This document shows positions 31,105 to 40,825 of a DNA stretch of 64,000 nucleotides, piece after piece. A program made the position numbers and the translations under genes. Positions within the stretch are counted from its first letter, which is position 1; every line of letters starts with the position of its first letter. The notes beneath the pieces were generated by a model. The model saw nothing but the letters and a program-made list of their open reading frames with translations. It was not told where the DNA came from and made no database searches. Location: positions 1 to 64,000 of the forward strand of contig CAJQTI010000007.1 in assembly GCA_905618915.1 (NCBI GenBank), in the 5' to 3' direction. Origin of the DNA: an uncultured Candidatus Pelagibacter sp. (GTDB taxonomy: Bacteria; Pseudomonadota; Alphaproteobacteria; Pelagibacterales; Pelagibacteraceae).

Positions 31105-31815
31105 ATGACTGAAATAGCTTTAGTTGGAAAAAAAATAGGTATGACAAGAGAGTTTTACCATACTGGTCGTTTAGTTCCAGTTACAGTAATTAAAATGGAA
31201 AAAGCTAGAGTTATTAGTGTGATTGAAGAAGATAAACGTGGATATAAAGCCATACAATTAGGTTTTGGTAACATTAAAAACTCAAAACTTACAAAAGCTA
31301 TGAAGGGCTTGTATGCAAAGAAAAATACAGAAGCTAAGAAAAAGTTAAAAGAATTTAGAGTAAAAGATACCGAAATATACAAAGAAGGTAACGAATTTGG
31401 TTTAGAAATTTTCAATGAAGTAAAATTTGTTGATACTACCTCAAGAACCATTGGTAAAGGTTTTGCTGGAGCAATGAAAAGACATAACTTTGGTGGTTTA
31501 AGAGCTACACACGGGGTTTCTGTTTCACATAGATCTCATGGTTCAACTGGTCAAAGACAAGATCCTGGTAAAGTCTTTAAAGGAAAGAAAATGGCTGGTC
31601 ACATGGGTGATAGAGTTAGAACTATGCAAAATTTAGAGATTATTAAAACTGATTTAGAAAACGAATTATTATACGTAAAAGGCTCAATTCCTGGTTCTAA
31701 GAATTCGGAAATATTAGTTAAACAATCTGTTAAAGTTATTAATAAAATGACTATTAAAGAAAAAATTGCTGCTGCAGAAGAAGCTAAAAAAATACCAGAT
31801 AAAAAGAAAAGATAA
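31105..31815 (+). CDS. rplC: 50S ribosomal protein L3
   Basis: 236 residues. The L3 loop region HGVSVSHRSHGSTGQRQDPG (about 133-152), including the Gln that is methylated in E. coli, and KKMAGHMGDRVRT are conserved. A lysine-rich C-terminal tail of about 25 residues (from MTIKEKIAAAEE) extends beyond the usual end. One-base overlap with rplD. Confidence 0.98.
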   Translation: MTEIALVGKKIGMTREFYHTGRLVPVTVIKMEKARVISVIEEDKRGYKAIQLGFGNIKNSKLTKAMKGLYAKKNTEAKKKLKEFRVKDTEIYKEGNEFGLEIFNEVKFVDTTSRTIGKGFAGAMKRHNFGGLRATHGVSVSHRSHGSTGQRQDPGKVFKGKKMAGHMGDRVRTMQNLEIIKTDLENELLYVKGSIPGSKNSEILVKQSVKVINKMTIKEKIAAAEEAKKIPDKKKR

Positions 31816-32438
31816 TGAAAATTGATAAAATAAATTTAGATGGAAAAAAAGACTCGATTGAAGTTTTAGATAAAATTTTTTCAGCAAAAATTAATAAGAA
31901 GTTGGTAGATAATGTTTTATATAAAACTAACGCTAACTACAAAGGCAGACACGCTAAAACAAAACAACAAAATGAGATTGCTGGATCCACATCAAAGATT
32001 TATGCACAAAAAGGAACTGGTGGAGCACGTCATGCGAGTAGAAAAGCTCCTATATTTGTTGGTGGTGGTGTAGCACATGGTCCAAAAGGTCAATTAGCTT
32101 ATAAAAAAAGAAAATTAAATAAAAGTGAGAAAAAATTAAGTATAGCATCACTAATTACTGAAAAAAATAAACTTAATAACTTATTAATCTTTAGTGATTT
32201 TGCTTCTGAAATTAAAAAAACTAAAGAGATGCATCTGATTATTAAAAAATTTGAATTAACTCATTCGTTAATAATTTTAGATAAGACTTCAAAGGAAAAA
32301 GTTGAAAAATCTATGAGAAATATTCCAAATGTTAAAGTAACTGATGTTAATCATTTTAGTGCCTTTGATATAATTAAATTTAAAAAAGTTGTGTTTACCG
32401 AAAGCTCAATTAAAGAACTAGAAAAGAGATACTCTTAA
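31815..32438 (+). CDS. rplD: 50S ribosomal protein L4
   Basis: 207 residues. The internal loop that reaches the exit tunnel is present (QKGTGGARHASRKAPIFVGG, about 66-85). L4 lines the peptide exit tunnel and in E. coli represses the S10 operon; no leader of the E. coli kind is possible here because rpsJ is 5 nt from fusA. Confidence 0.98.
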   Translation: MKIDKINLDGKKDSIEVLDKIFSAKINKKLVDNVLYKTNANYKGRHAKTKQQNEIAGSTSKIYAQKGTGGARHASRKAPIFVGGGVAHGPKGQLAYKKRKLNKSEKKLSIASLITEKNKLNNLLIFSDFASEIKKTKEMHLIIKKFELTHSLIILDKTSKEKVEKSMRNIPNVKVTDVNHFSAFDIIKFKKVVFTESSIKELEKRYS

Positions 32439-32439
32439 A

Positions 32440-32715
32440 ATGGATAAAATACATTTATACGATAAAATTTTATCACCAATGGTTACTGAAAAGACTACTA
32501 ATCTGTCTGAACAAAATAAGATTGTCTTTAAGGTTCCAAGAGAAGCTAATAAAACTAATTTAAAAAAAAATATTGAAAAAATTTTTAAAGTAAATGTTAT
32601 TAAAATTAACATAATAAATAAACAAAACAGAAAAGTTGTTAAAAGAGGAAAAAAAGTAAATATTCAAGGATATAAAAAAGCAATTATAACTCTAAAAAAA
32701 AGGTCAAAGTATTGA
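32440..32715 (+). CDS. rplW: 50S ribosomal protein L23
   Basis: 91 residues. The N-terminal ILSPMVTEKTTNL and KTNLKKNIEKIFKVNVIKIN match L23, which sits at the tunnel exit and docks trigger factor and SRP. One base after rplD. Confidence 0.98.
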   Translation: MDKIHLYDKILSPMVTEKTTNLSEQNKIVFKVPREANKTNLKKNIEKIFKVNVIKINIINKQNRKVVKRGKKVNIQGYKKAIITLKKRSKY

Positions 32716-32737
32716 TCTAACAACAGGAATTTAAATA

Positions 32738-33583
32738 ATGGCATTAAAAACATTTAAACCATATACAAAATCTACTAGAGGAACTGTTCTTGTTGATAGA
32801 ACTGGTCTATGGAAAGGCAAACCTTTCAAAATGCTAGTTGAACCTAAAAATTCAATGCGTGGAAGAAATAACAATGGTCATATTACTTCTAGAAACATGT
32901 CAGGTGGTGGACATAAGAAAATGTATAGACTTGTTGATTTTTATAGAAAAAAATTTGATGTACCAGGTACAGTTGAGCGTATTGAGTATGACCCGAATAG
33001 ATCGTGTTATATTATGCTAATTAAGTTTGAAGATGGAACTCATTTTTACTATTTAGCACCTCAAAAAATTAATGTTGGTGATGTTGTTGAAAATGGCTCT
33101 GCAAAAGAAATTAAAGTTGGGAATTGTATGCCGTTAAGAGACATTCCAGTCGGTGTAAACGTGCATAACGTTGAATTACAACCAGGTGGTGGTGGAAAAA
33201 TAGCTAGATCTGCTGGTACTTCTGTTACGATAAGTGGTTTGGATGGTAATTATTCATTAGTTAAAATGACCTCTGGAGAAGTTAGAAGAATAGATTCAAG
33301 ATGCATGGCAACAATCGGTGTCTTGTCAAATCCAGACCAAAAAAATATTAAGATTGGTAAAGCTGGAAGATCAAGATGGTTAGGTAGAAGACCTCACACA
33401 AGAGGGGTTGTGATGAATCCAGTTGATCACCCACACGGTGGTGGTGAAGGTAAGAGTGCTGGTGGTAGACATCCGGTATCTCCAACAGGCCAAGGTGCAA
33501 AAGGATTAAAAACAAGAACAAACGCAAGAACAGATAAGTTTATAGTTAAAAGAAGAAACAAAAGAAAGGATACTAAAAAATAA
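32738..33583 (+). CDS. rplB: 50S ribosomal protein L2
   Basis: 281 residues. The C-terminal [20 protein letters not shown] contains the His implicated in peptidyl-transferase function. The 22-bp gap after rplW contains an AGGA Shine-Dalgarno-like sequence. One-base overlap with rpsS. Confidence 0.99.
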   Translation: MALKTFKPYTKSTRGTVLVDRTGLWKGKPFKMLVEPKNSMRGRNNNGHITSRNMSGGGHKKMYRLVDFYRKKFDVPGTVERIEYDPNRSCYIMLIKFEDGTHFYYLAPQKINVGDVVENGSAKEIKVGNCMPLRDIPVGVNVHNVELQPGGGGKIARSAGTSVTISGLDGNYSLVKMTSGEVRRIDSRCMATIGVLSNPDQKNIKIGKAGRSRWLGRRPHTRGVVMNPVDHPHGGGEGKSAGGRHPVSPTGQGAKGLKTRTNARTDKFIVKRRNKRKDTKK

Positions 33584-33876
33584 TGGCTAGATCAGTATGG
33601 AAAGGTCCTTTTGTTGAAGAGAGCTTAATTAAAAAAGTTGAAAAACAAAAATTAGACCCCAGAAAAATGCCAATTAAAACTTGGTCAAGAAAATCAACTA
33701 TAATTCCTGAATTTATTGGCGTTAGCTTTTTGATTTATAATGGAAAAAAATTTATACCTGTCACCATTTCTGAAGATATGGTTGGACACAAACTTGGTGA
33801 GTTTTCACCAACGAGAACATTTTTTGGACATACACCTGCAGATAAAAAGGCAAAACCAGCAACAGCTAAGAAATAA
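33583..33876 (+). CDS. rpsS: 30S ribosomal protein S19
   Basis: 97 residues beginning [19 protein letters not shown], with [16 protein letters not shown] and the C-terminal [16 protein letters not shown]19 binds the 30S head with S13. Confidence 0.99.
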   Translation: MARSVWKGPFVEESLIKKVEKQKLDPRKMPIKTWSRKSTIIPEFIGVSFLIYNGKKFIPVTISEDMVGHKLGEFSPTRTFFGHTPADKKAKPATAKK

Positions 33877-33878
33877 CC

Positions 33879-34277
33879 ATGAATAAGAAAAAGAAAATTA
33901 ATAGAATTAAAGTAGACACAGTTAGATCGGTAAATAACAATATTAGATCTAGTGTAAGAAAGCTTAATCCAATTCTTAAGGCAATTGTTGGAAAAAAAGT
34001 TGATGTTGCTATCAGAGAGTTACAATTTTCTGCAAAAAGAATAACTAGAGAGATTAGAAAAACTGTTTCATCAGCTATTGCTAATGCTGAAAATAATAAT
34101 CAATATGATATAGATAAGTTAATTGTTAAAGAGGCTTATTGTGGAAAAAAAGTTGTTATGAAAAGATTTAGACCTAGAGCAAAAGGTAGAGCTGCACCAA
34201 TTTTAAAACCATATTCAACAATTACAATTATATTATCAGAAGCAAAACAAATGGAGAGTCATGGGACAAAAAGTTAA
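33879..34277 (+). CDS. rplV: 50S ribosomal protein L22
   Basis: 132 residues with [26 protein letters not shown] and [15 protein letters not shown] at the tunnel-lining beta hairpin. Its last 17 bases overlap the start of rpsC in another frame; both ends are canonical, so the overlap looks real. Confidence 0.98.
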   Translation: MNKKKKINRIKVDTVRSVNNNIRSSVRKLNPILKAIVGKKVDVAIRELQFSAKRITREIRKTVSSAIANAENNNQYDIDKLIVKEAYCGKKVVMKRFRPRAKGRAAPILKPYSTITIILSEAKQMESHGTKS

Positions 34278-34941
34278 TCCAATAGGTTTTAGACTTGGTG
34301 TGAATAGAGGTTGGGACTCTGTTTGGTATGCTAAAAAAAAAGACTTTGGAAATTATTTAATTGAAGATTTTAAAATTAGAGCCTATATCAAAAAAAATGT
34401 AGTTAACTCTGGTGTATCAAAAGTAATGATAGAGAGAACTTCAAACAAATGTTTTGTTACAATTTATACTTCAAGACCAGGGTTTGTTATTGGTAAAAAA
34501 GGTAGTGATATTGATAAAATTAAAAACAATTTATCTAAAGTTACAAGCAATGAAGTATCTTTAAATATTAAAGAAGTTAAAAAACCTGAAACTAATGCTT
34601 TTTTAGTAGCTGAAAATATTGCACAACAACTAGTAAAAAGAATATCATATAGAAGAGCAATGAAGAGAGCCATGCAGTCTTGTATGAGATTAGGTGCCAA
34701 GGGAATTAAGGTCGCAATAAGTGGTAGACTTGGTGGTAACGAAATCGCAAGAACAGAGTGGTTGAGAGAGGGTAGTATTCCTTCTCACACATTAAGAGCA
34801 GATATTGATTATGATGAAGCAGAAGCCTTAACAACATTTGGAATTATTGGAATTAAAGTCTGGATTTATAAAGGAGAAGTTTTTGCAAGAGAATTTAGTC
34901 AGGAAACAAACAAAGTAAAACCTAAAGAGGTTAAAGAGTAA
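34261..34941 (+). CDS. rpsC: 30S ribosomal protein S3
   Basis: 226 residues starting [18 protein letters not shown], the conserved S3 N-terminus, which confirms the start inside rplV. The KH domain has [18 protein letters not shown] (about 73-90) and the C-terminal domain has [12 protein letters not shown]-type sequence ([19 protein letters not shown]). S3 helps form the mRNA entry helicase. Confidence 0.99.
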   Translation: MGQKVNPIGFRLGVNRGWDSVWYAKKKDFGNYLIEDFKIRAYIKKNVVNSGVSKVMIERTSNKCFVTIYTSRPGFVIGKKGSDIDKIKNNLSKVTSNEVSLNIKEVKKPETNAFLVAENIAQQLVKRISYRRAMKRAMQSCMRLGAKGIKVAISGRLGGNEIARTEWLREGSIPSHTLRADIDYDEAEALTTFGIIGIKVWIYKGEVFAREFSQETNKVKPKEVKE

Positions 34942-34943
34942 TT

Positions 34944-35354
34944 ATGTTACAACCAGTAAGAACTAAATATAGAAAAGCTCACAAAGGTAGAATTCATGGC
35001 ACAGCTACACGTGCTGCAAAGATTAATTATGGATCTTTTGCTTTAAAAGCTATGGCTCCTGAAAGAATTATTGGTAAACAAATCGAAGCTGCTAGGGTCG
35101 CTTTAACCAGACACATGAAAAGACAAGGACGTGTTTGGACAAGAATTTTTCCAAATATTCCAGTTTCAAAAAAACCTGTTGAAGTAAGAATGGGTAAAGG
35201 TAAGGGTGCTCCTGAATATTGGGCATGTAGAGTTAAACCTGGTAGAATTTTATTTGAAATTGACGGTGTTTCTGAAGCAATTGCAAAAGAAGCCCTTTAT
35301 AAAGCATCAGCTAAACTACCTATTAAAACTAAGTTTATAAAAAGATTTGCATAA
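34944..35354 (+). CDS. rplP: 50S ribosomal protein L16
   Basis: 136 residues. It starts [16 protein letters not shown] and has [15 protein letters not shown] and [16 protein letters not shown]16 lies near the A site and organises tRNA binding. Confidence 0.99.
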   Translation: MLQPVRTKYRKAHKGRIHGTATRAAKINYGSFALKAMAPERIIGKQIEAARVALTRHMKRQGRVWTRIFPNIPVSKKPVEVRMGKGKGAPEYWACRVKPGRILFEIDGVSEAIAKEALYKASAKLPIKTKFIKRFA

Positions 35355-35355
35355 T

Positions 35356-35547
35356 ATGAAAATACAAGAAATAAAAAAATTATCTAAAGACGAAGTTTTA
35401 AAAAACATAGATAAATTGAAAAAAGATTTATTTAATTTTAGATTTCAAAGAATTAATTCTGAAATTAAAGATCCTTCAAAAATTGGACAAACAAAAAAAA
35501 CGATAGCACGGTTAAAAACTATACTAAAAGGAAAATTAAATGCCTAA
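35356..35547 (+). CDS. rpmC: 50S ribosomal protein L29
   Basis: 63 residues from ATG 35356 ([19 protein letters not shown]); a TTG nine bases upstream would overlap rplP and is less likely. [18 protein letters not shown] is the L29 core. L29 binds L23 at the tunnel exit. It overlaps rpsQ by 8 nt. Confidence 0.97.
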   Translation: MKIQEIKKLSKDEVLKNIDKLKKDLFNFRFQRINSEIKDPSKIGQTKKTIARLKTILKGKLNA

Positions 35548-35776
35548 AAAAATATTAACTGGAGTAGTTACTAGTGATAAGCCTAATAAAACTATTACTG
35601 TAGCGGTAGAGAGAAAATATTCACATCCTGTGCTAAAAAAAGTTGTTAAAGTTCAAAAAAAATACAATGCGCATGATGAAAATAATAAATTCAAAACTGG
35701 AGATAAGGTTTCGATTATTGAATGTAAACCGTTTTCAAAAAATAAAAAATTTCAAGTAATGGATGGTTCTAAATGA
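35540..35776 (+). CDS. rpsQ: 30S ribosomal protein S17
   Basis: 78 residues with [22 protein letters not shown]-type OB fold sequence and [18 protein letters not shown]. Overlaps rpmC by 8 nt and rplN by an ATGA junction. Confidence 0.98.
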   Translation: MPKKILTGVVTSDKPNKTITVAVERKYSHPVLKKVVKVQKKYNAHDENNKFKTGDKVSIIECKPFSKNKKFQVMDGSK

Positions 35777-36141
35777 TACAGGTACAAACTGAAATGTTAG
35801 TTGCAGACAACACTGGTGCAAAAAGAATTGAATGTATTAAGGTTCTAGGTGGATCAAAACGTAGATATGCTAGTATTGGTGACACAATCGTTGTTGCTGT
35901 AAAAGAAGCGATACCTAAGGGTAAAGTAAAAAAAGGTTCTGTCCACAAAGCAGTAGTGGTTCGGGTTAAATATGGAATTCATAGAGATGATGGTACAAAA
36001 GTTAAATTTGATAACAATGCAGCAGTGTTGGTTGATGATAAAGGTGAACCAGTTGGAACTAGAATTTTTGGACCTGTAACAAGAGAATTAAGAAATAGAG
36101 GTCAAATGAAAATAATTTCACTAGCCCCTGAGGTATTATAA
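35773..36141 (+). CDS. rplN: 50S ribosomal protein L14
   Basis: 122 residues, standard length. It begins [20 protein letters not shown] and ends in [24 protein letters not shown]14 is at the subunit interface. Confidence 0.99.
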   Translation: MIQVQTEMLVADNTGAKRIECIKVLGGSKRRYASIGDTIVVAVKEAIPKGKVKKGSVHKAVVVRVKYGIHRDDGTKVKFDNNAAVLVDDKGEPVGTRIFGPVTRELRNRGQMKIISLAPEVL

Positions 36142-36142
36142 A

Positions 36143-36391
36143 ATGATTAAAAAAGGTTCTAAAGTAAAAGTATTAACTGGAAGAGATAAAAAAAAAGAAG
36201 GTGAAGTTATTGAAATAGACAGACCCAACAACAGGGCAAAAGTTCAAGGAATTAATATTGTGAAAAAACACGTTAAAACTACAAAAGAAAAAAAAGGTGG
36301 AATTATTTCTAAAGAAAGCTTTATTCATATTTCAAACCTTGCACTTGTCGATGCAAAAGAAAAAATAAAAAAAACTGAGGCTAAAAAATAA
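36143..36391 (+). CDS. rplX: 50S ribosomal protein L24
   Basis: 82 residues, slightly shorter than the usual 100-105. The KOW segment [19 protein letters not shown] and [14 protein letters not shown] are present, with a Lys-rich end. L24 starts 50S assembly. One-base overlap with rplE. Confidence 0.97.
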   Translation: MIKKGSKVKVLTGRDKKKEGEVIEIDRPNNRAKVQGINIVKKHVKTTKEKKGGIISKESFIHISNLALVDAKEKIKKTEAKK

Positions 36392-36945
36392 TGACACCAA
36401 GATTAAAAGAGCTTTATTATAAAGAAATTCAACCTGCGCTTAAGGAGCAATTAGGATTTAAAAATACCTTTCAGGGACCAAAAGTACTTAAAGTTGTCAT
36501 TAATATGGGTTTAGGTCTAGATGGTGCTGACGCTAAGATTATGAAATCTACTGAAGAGGATTTGGGAAAAATTACAGGACAAAAACCTACAGTTACAAAA
36601 TTTAAGAAATCTGTTGCCAATTTTAAAACAAGAAAAGGTACCAATGCAGGTCTAAAAGTTACTTTAAGAGGTAATAAGATGTATGAATTTATTGATAGAT
36701 TAGTTAACATTGCGCTACCTAGAATTAAAGACTTTAGAGGCCTATCACCTAAAGGTTTTGATAAATTTGGTAATTTCACTTTTGGAATTAAAGAGCATAT
36801 TATTTTTCCTGAAGTTAATTTTGACAGAATAGACAAAATTAGAGGCCTTGATGTGGTGGTTGTAATTGCTGCTATGAACAAAGATCATAGTTTTGCACTT
36901 TTGGAAAAATTAAATTTTCCATTTATTAAAAAAGGAGATAATTAA
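36391..36945 (+). CDS. rplE: 50S ribosomal protein L5
   Basis: 184 residues. MGLGLDGADAKIMKST, the GQKPTVTKFKKSVANFKTR stretch and FGIKEHIIFPEVNFDRIDKI are characteristic. L5 contacts 5S rRNA and P-site tRNA. Confidence 0.99.
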   Translation: MTPRLKELYYKEIQPALKEQLGFKNTFQGPKVLKVVINMGLGLDGADAKIMKSTEEDLGKITGQKPTVTKFKKSVANFKTRKGTNAGLKVTLRGNKMYEFIDRLVNIALPRIKDFRGLSPKGFDKFGNFTFGIKEHIIFPEVNFDRIDKIRGLDVVVVIAAMNKDHSFALLEKLNFPFIKKGDN

Positions 36946-36947
36946 AA

Positions 36948-37253
36948 ATGGCTAAAGTAAGTGCGGTTCAAAAAAATGATAAAAGGATTAAACTTTCAGA
37001 TAGATTGTTTAAAAAAAGATTAGCTTTAAAAAAAATTATTATGGATAAGAAAATTTCCCTTGAAGAAAGATTTAAAGCACAACAAAAATTATCTAATTTG
37101 CCTAGAAATTCAGCAAAAAATAGAGTGATGAATAGGTGTCAAATTACTGGAAGACCACATGGTGTTTACAGAAAATTAAAAATATCAAGAATAGCTTTAA
37201 GAGACTTAGGATTGCATGGATTAATTCCAGGTATGACGAAGTCGAGCTGGTAG
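36948..37253 (+). CDS. rpsN: 30S ribosomal protein S14
   Basis: 101 residues, the long zinc-free form (no CxxC pairs). PRNSAKNRVMNRCQITGRPHG and ALRDLGLHGLIPGMTKSSW are conserved. A GGAG Shine-Dalgarno lies just before the start. Confidence 0.99.
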   Translation: MAKVSAVQKNDKRIKLSDRLFKKRLALKKIIMDKKISLEERFKAQQKLSNLPRNSAKNRVMNRCQITGRPHGVYRKLKISRIALRDLGLHGLIPGMTKSSW

Positions 37254-37263
37254 AAAGGAATAT

Positions 37264-37659
37264 ATGAGCTTAAGTGACCCAATTGGGGATATGATCGCAA
37301 GAATAAAAAATGCTTTAGTGAGAAATCACAAAAAAGTTGCACTGCCTTCTTCTAACTTTAAAGTAAAAATTGCAGATATTTTAAAAAATGAAGGTTTTAT
37401 TAAGGAATATAAAATTGATACTGAAGATAAAAAACCAGTTTTATCTATAGATCTAAAATATTATTCAGGAAATCCTGTTATTAGCACATTTGAAAGAGTA
37501 TCAAAGCCAGGAAGAAGAATTTTTTCAAGTGCCGACAGTTTACCGAAAATTAATGGTGGACTTGGTGTGGCAATAGTTTCTACTCCAAAAGGCGTGATGA
37601 CCGATGTTGATGCTAGAAAGCAAAAAGTTGGTGGCGAAATAATTTGTAAGGTATTTTAA
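37264..37659 (+). CDS. rpsH: 30S ribosomal protein S8
   Basis: 131 residues starting SLSDPIGDMIARIKNA, ending with GVAIVSTPKGVMTDVDAR and GGEIICKVF. S8 is a primary 16S binder and, in E. coli, the spc-operon repressor. AAGGA precedes the start. One-base overlap with rplF. Confidence 0.99.
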   Translation: MSLSDPIGDMIARIKNALVRNHKKVALPSSNFKVKIADILKNEGFIKEYKIDTEDKKPVLSIDLKYYSGNPVISTFERVSKPGRRIFSSADSLPKINGGLGVAIVSTPKGVMTDVDARKQKVGGEIICKVF

Positions 37660-38198
37660 TGTCTAAAATTGGTAAAATAAGTATTTCTATTCCTGAAAAA
37701 GTTAAAGCTGTGCTATCCGGTAGTGTGCTTAATATTGAAGGACCATTAGGGAAAAAATCTCTTAATGTTGATTTGGAAATGTTTAATGTTGATATTACTG
37801 AAGGAAAAGAAATATCAATCAAACCAAAAAAAGTTGACCAAAATTCAAAAAGACTATGGGGAATGAATAGAAGTTTAATAAACAACGCTGTTATTGGCTC
37901 TAGCACTGGATATGAAAAAATATTAGAGTTAGTTGGTGTGGGTTATAGAGCTGCGCTAAAAGAAAAACAATTAAATCTACAGCTTGGTTATAGTCATGAT
38001 ATAAACTTTGATATACCTGAAGGTATTAAGATTGTTGTTGAAAAACAAACAACTGTTAAAGTTAGCGGATCCGATAAACAACAAGTTGGTATGGTTTGTT
38101 CTGTGATCAAATCTTTTAGAAAACCTGAGCCCTATAAAGGTAAAGGGATTAGAGAAAAAGGACAATATATATTAAGAAAAGAAGGAAAGAAAAAGTAA
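37659..38198 (+). CDS. rplF: 50S ribosomal protein L6
   Basis: 179 residues with two L6 repeats. The C-terminal [21 protein letters not shown] matches the signature. L6 lies near the factor-binding site. One-base overlaps with rpsH and rplR. Confidence 0.99.
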   Translation: MSKIGKISISIPEKVKAVLSGSVLNIEGPLGKKSLNVDLEMFNVDITEGKEISIKPKKVDQNSKRLWGMNRSLINNAVIGSSTGYEKILELVGVGYRAALKEKQLNLQLGYSHDINFDIPEGIKIVVEKQTTVKVSGSDKQQVGMVCSVIKSFRKPEPYKGKGIREKGQYILRKEGKKK

Positions 38199-38554
38199 TG
38201 AAACTAAATGCAATTGAAAGAAAAAAGTTCAGAGTAACCAATAAAGTAAAAAAGGTTTCTTCTCCTGATAGATTAAGATTAAGTATTTCAAGATCTTCAA
38301 AAAATATATCTGCTCAAATAATTGATGATGTAAAAAATATCACTCTAGTTTCCTCTTCTTCAATCGAAAAAGATATTAAAGCTATGAGCAAAGTTAATAA
38401 AACGGATATTTCTAAAATTGTTGCTGAAAAATTAGCAAAAAAAGCTGTAGAAAAAAAAATAACAAAAATCTATTTTGATAGAGGCGTTTATAAATATCAC
38501 GGTAGAGTTAAGGCATTTGCTGAAACGTTACGTAAAAATGGAATGGAATTTTAA
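38198..38554 (+). CDS. rplR: 50S ribosomal protein L18
   Basis: 118 residues with a basic N-terminus and [26 protein letters not shown] at the end, as in L18, which binds 5S rRNA. Confidence 0.98.
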   Translation: MKLNAIERKKFRVTNKVKKVSSPDRLRLSISRSSKNISAQIIDDVKNITLVSSSSIEKDIKAMSKVNKTDISKIVAEKLAKKAVEKKITKIYFDRGVYKYHGRVKAFAETLRKNGMEF

Positions 38555-38556
38555 TT

Positions 38557-39069
38557 ATGGACTTTAAAAAAAAAATTGACGACGGAATTTTAGAAAAACT
38601 TGTTAACATTAATAGAATCGCTAAAGTTGTAAAAGGTGGACGTAGATTTGGTTTTTCAGCACTAGTTGTTGTTGGAAATCAAGCTGGTAAAATTGGTATA
38701 GCTCATGCTAAAGCCAAACAAGTTCCAGATGCAATTAAAAAAGCCAATGAAACTGCTAGAAGAAAATTAATTCATATACCTTTAAGAGAAGGTAGAACTA
38801 TACACCATGATGTTTATGGTAAAGATGGAGCAGGTAAAATTATTTTAAGATCAGCTCCAAAAGGAACTGGTATTATTGCTGGAGGTCCTGTGAGAGCAGT
38901 TTGTGAAGTTTTAGGAATAAAAGATATAGTTGCTAAATCAATGGGAACATCGAACCCTCATAACATGATAAGAGCTACAATGAAGGCTCTTTCAAAACAG
39001 AATTCACCAAAACATATAGCAACAATTAGAAATAAGAAAATTTCTGACGTAATTGAAAAAAGAGGATAA
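38557..39069 (+). CDS. rpsE: 30S ribosomal protein S5
   Basis: 170 residues. The double-stranded RNA-binding region [23 protein letters not shown] and [19 protein letters not shown] are intact. S5 takes part in decoding accuracy. Its stop overlaps the rplO start (TAATG); rpmD (L30), usually between them, is absent. Confidence 0.99.
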   Translation: MDFKKKIDDGILEKLVNINRIAKVVKGGRRFGFSALVVVGNQAGKIGIAHAKAKQVPDAIKKANETARRKLIHIPLREGRTIHHDVYGKDGAGKIILRSAPKGTGIIAGGPVRAVCEVLGIKDIVAKSMGTSNPHNMIRATMKALSKQNSPKHIATIRNKKISDVIEKRG

Positions 39070-39530
39070 TGAGCACATTAAATACTACTGGAAAAGTTTT
39101 ATATAAAAAAAAAATGAGAGTTGGTAGAGGTATCGGTTCTGGAAAAGGCAAAACTTCTGGAAGAGGAGTTAAGGGTCAAAAATCTAGATCTGGTGTTGCT
39201 ATCAAAGCTTTTGAAGGTGGTCAAATGCCTTTATATAGAAGACTTCCTAAAAGAGGATTTAATGCAATTAAGAGATACCAAGCCGTTATAGCAATAATGA
39301 ATTTAGAAAAAATTCAATCGTACATCGATGAAAAAACTATTAATTCAGGTGATGTAATAAACATGGCTTTGCTTATAAAATTGAAATTAATTAACAAGAA
39401 TTCTCAAAAATTAAAAATACTAGGCACAGGTGACATTAAAGATAAAGTTAGCATTGAAGCTGATCTAATATCAAAAGCTGCTGTAGTTAAATTAGAAAAA
39501 GCTGGCGGCACAATACAATTAAAAAAATAA
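39069..39530 (+). CDS. rplO: 50S ribosomal protein L15
   Basis: 153 residues. The Gly-rich N-terminus RVGRGIGSGKGKTSGRGVKG and GGQMPLYRRLPKRGF are hallmarks. L15 is a late 50S assembly protein. Directly joined to rpsE, with secY 10 nt downstream. Confidence 0.98.
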   Translation: MSTLNTTGKVLYKKKMRVGRGIGSGKGKTSGRGVKGQKSRSGVAIKAFEGGQMPLYRRLPKRGFNAIKRYQAVIAIMNLEKIQSYIDEKTINSGDVINMALLIKLKLINKNSQKLKILGTGDIKDKVSIEADLISKAAVVKLEKAGGTIQLKK

Positions 39531-39540
39531 TTAAGATATT

Positions 39541-40821
39541 ATGAGTGCATCTTCTCAAACTAATGATCTTAAAAATCGAATAATTTTTACAATTTTTATC
39601 TTAGCTGTTTATAGATTTGGTACTTTTGTGCCAATTCCAGGAATCGATCCTGAACAATTACAAACAATGATGAGTGGTAATCAAAAAGGATTGCTTGGGA
39701 TGTTTAACGTCTTTTCAGGTGGAGCTGTAAGTAGAATGGCTATATTTGCTCTTGGGATCATGCCCTATATTTCATCTTCAATTATTGTTCAGTTGTTAAC
39801 TGGTGTATCCGATTATTTTAAAAATTTGAAAGCTCAAGGTGAAACAGGAAGAGCAAAAATTACTCAAATTACAAGGTACGGAACAGTGATATTGGCTACT
39901 ATTCAAGGTTATGGATTATCTATAGGTTTACAGTCTTCTCCTGACCTAGTTATTAATCCAGGGTTATTTTTTACTGTAACAGCAGTCTCAACAATTGTTG
40001 CTGGTACAATGTTTTTAATGTGGCTTGGTGAGCAAATCACTCAAAGAGGTATTGGTAATGGTATTTCTCTGATTATTTTTGCTGGTATTGTTGCTGAAAT
40101 TCCGCGTGCTCTAGTTACTACATTTGAACTTGGTAGAACTGGTGCAGTTTCTACAATTATGATTATTGGAATTTTTGTATTATTAGTTGCAACAATAATG
40201 TTCATTGTATTTATGGAAAGAGCATTAAGAAAAATTTTAATAAACTATCCTAAAAGACAAATGGGAAATAAAATGTATGGTGGTGAATCTTCTCATTTAC
40301 CCTTAAAAATTAACCAAGCTGGTGTTATACCGGCAATTTTTGCATCAGCTTTATTGCTATTACCTGTAACTTTTTCTAATTTTAGTTTTTCAGACAATGA
40401 CACATTCTTAAACTTAAGTTCATACTTTACACAAGGGCAACCCCTTTACATGTTGCTATACGCTTCTGGAATAATATTTTTTACTTTTTTCTATACATCG
40501 ATAACATTTAACCCAACTGAGACTGCTGATAATTTAAGAAAATATGGTGGCTTTGTTCCTGGGATTAGACCGGGTGAAAACACTGCTTTGTATATTGATA
40601 AAATTGTAACAAAACTAACAACAATAGGTGCACTGTATTTAACAATAGTTTGTTTAATGCCAGAATTTTTAATTGCTAATTATCCAATACCTTTTTACCT
40701 AGGTGGAACTTCTATTTTAATTGTTGTTGTAGTTGCAATTGATACTGTTACACAAATCCAAACTAGATTGATGAGCTCTCAATATGAGCAATTAGTTAAA
40801 AAAACAAAATTTGGAAAATAA
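39541..40821 (+). CDS. secY: Preprotein translocase subunit SecY
   Basis: 426 residues with ten predicted membrane segments. Conserved parts include the GTFVPIPGID segment in the first periplasmic region, the MPYISSSIIVQLL plug/lateral-gate helix, GIGNGISLIIFAGI, the VGVIPAIFA-like NQAGVIPAIFASALL and PGIRPGENTALYI in the cytosolic ribosome-binding loop. It is the protein-conducting channel of the inner membrane with SecE. Confidence 0.98.
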   Translation: MSASSQTNDLKNRIIFTIFILAVYRFGTFVPIPGIDPEQLQTMMSGNQKGLLGMFNVFSGGAVSRMAIFALGIMPYISSSIIVQLLTGVSDYFKNLKAQGETGRAKITQITRYGTVILATIQGYGLSIGLQSSPDLVINPGLFFTVTAVSTIVAGTMFLMWLGEQITQRGIGNGISLIIFAGIVAEIPRALVTTFELGRTGAVSTIMIIGIFVLLVATIMFIVFMERALRKILINYPKRQMGNKMYGGESSHLPLKINQAGVIPAIFASALLLLPVTFSNFSFSDNDTFLNLSSYFTQGQPLYMLLYASGIIFFTFFYTSITFNPTETADNLRKYGGFVPGIRPGENTALYIDKIVTKLTTIGALYLTIVCLMPEFLIANYPIPFYLGGTSILIVVVVAIDTVTQIQTRLMSSQYEQLVKKTKFGK

Positions 40822-40825
40822 CTAA

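Noticed and set aside
36471-36881. Minus-strand open frame of 136 codons inside rplE
   Set aside because: Fully antisense to L5, with a composition typical of reverse-read AT-rich coding sequence and no domain signal.
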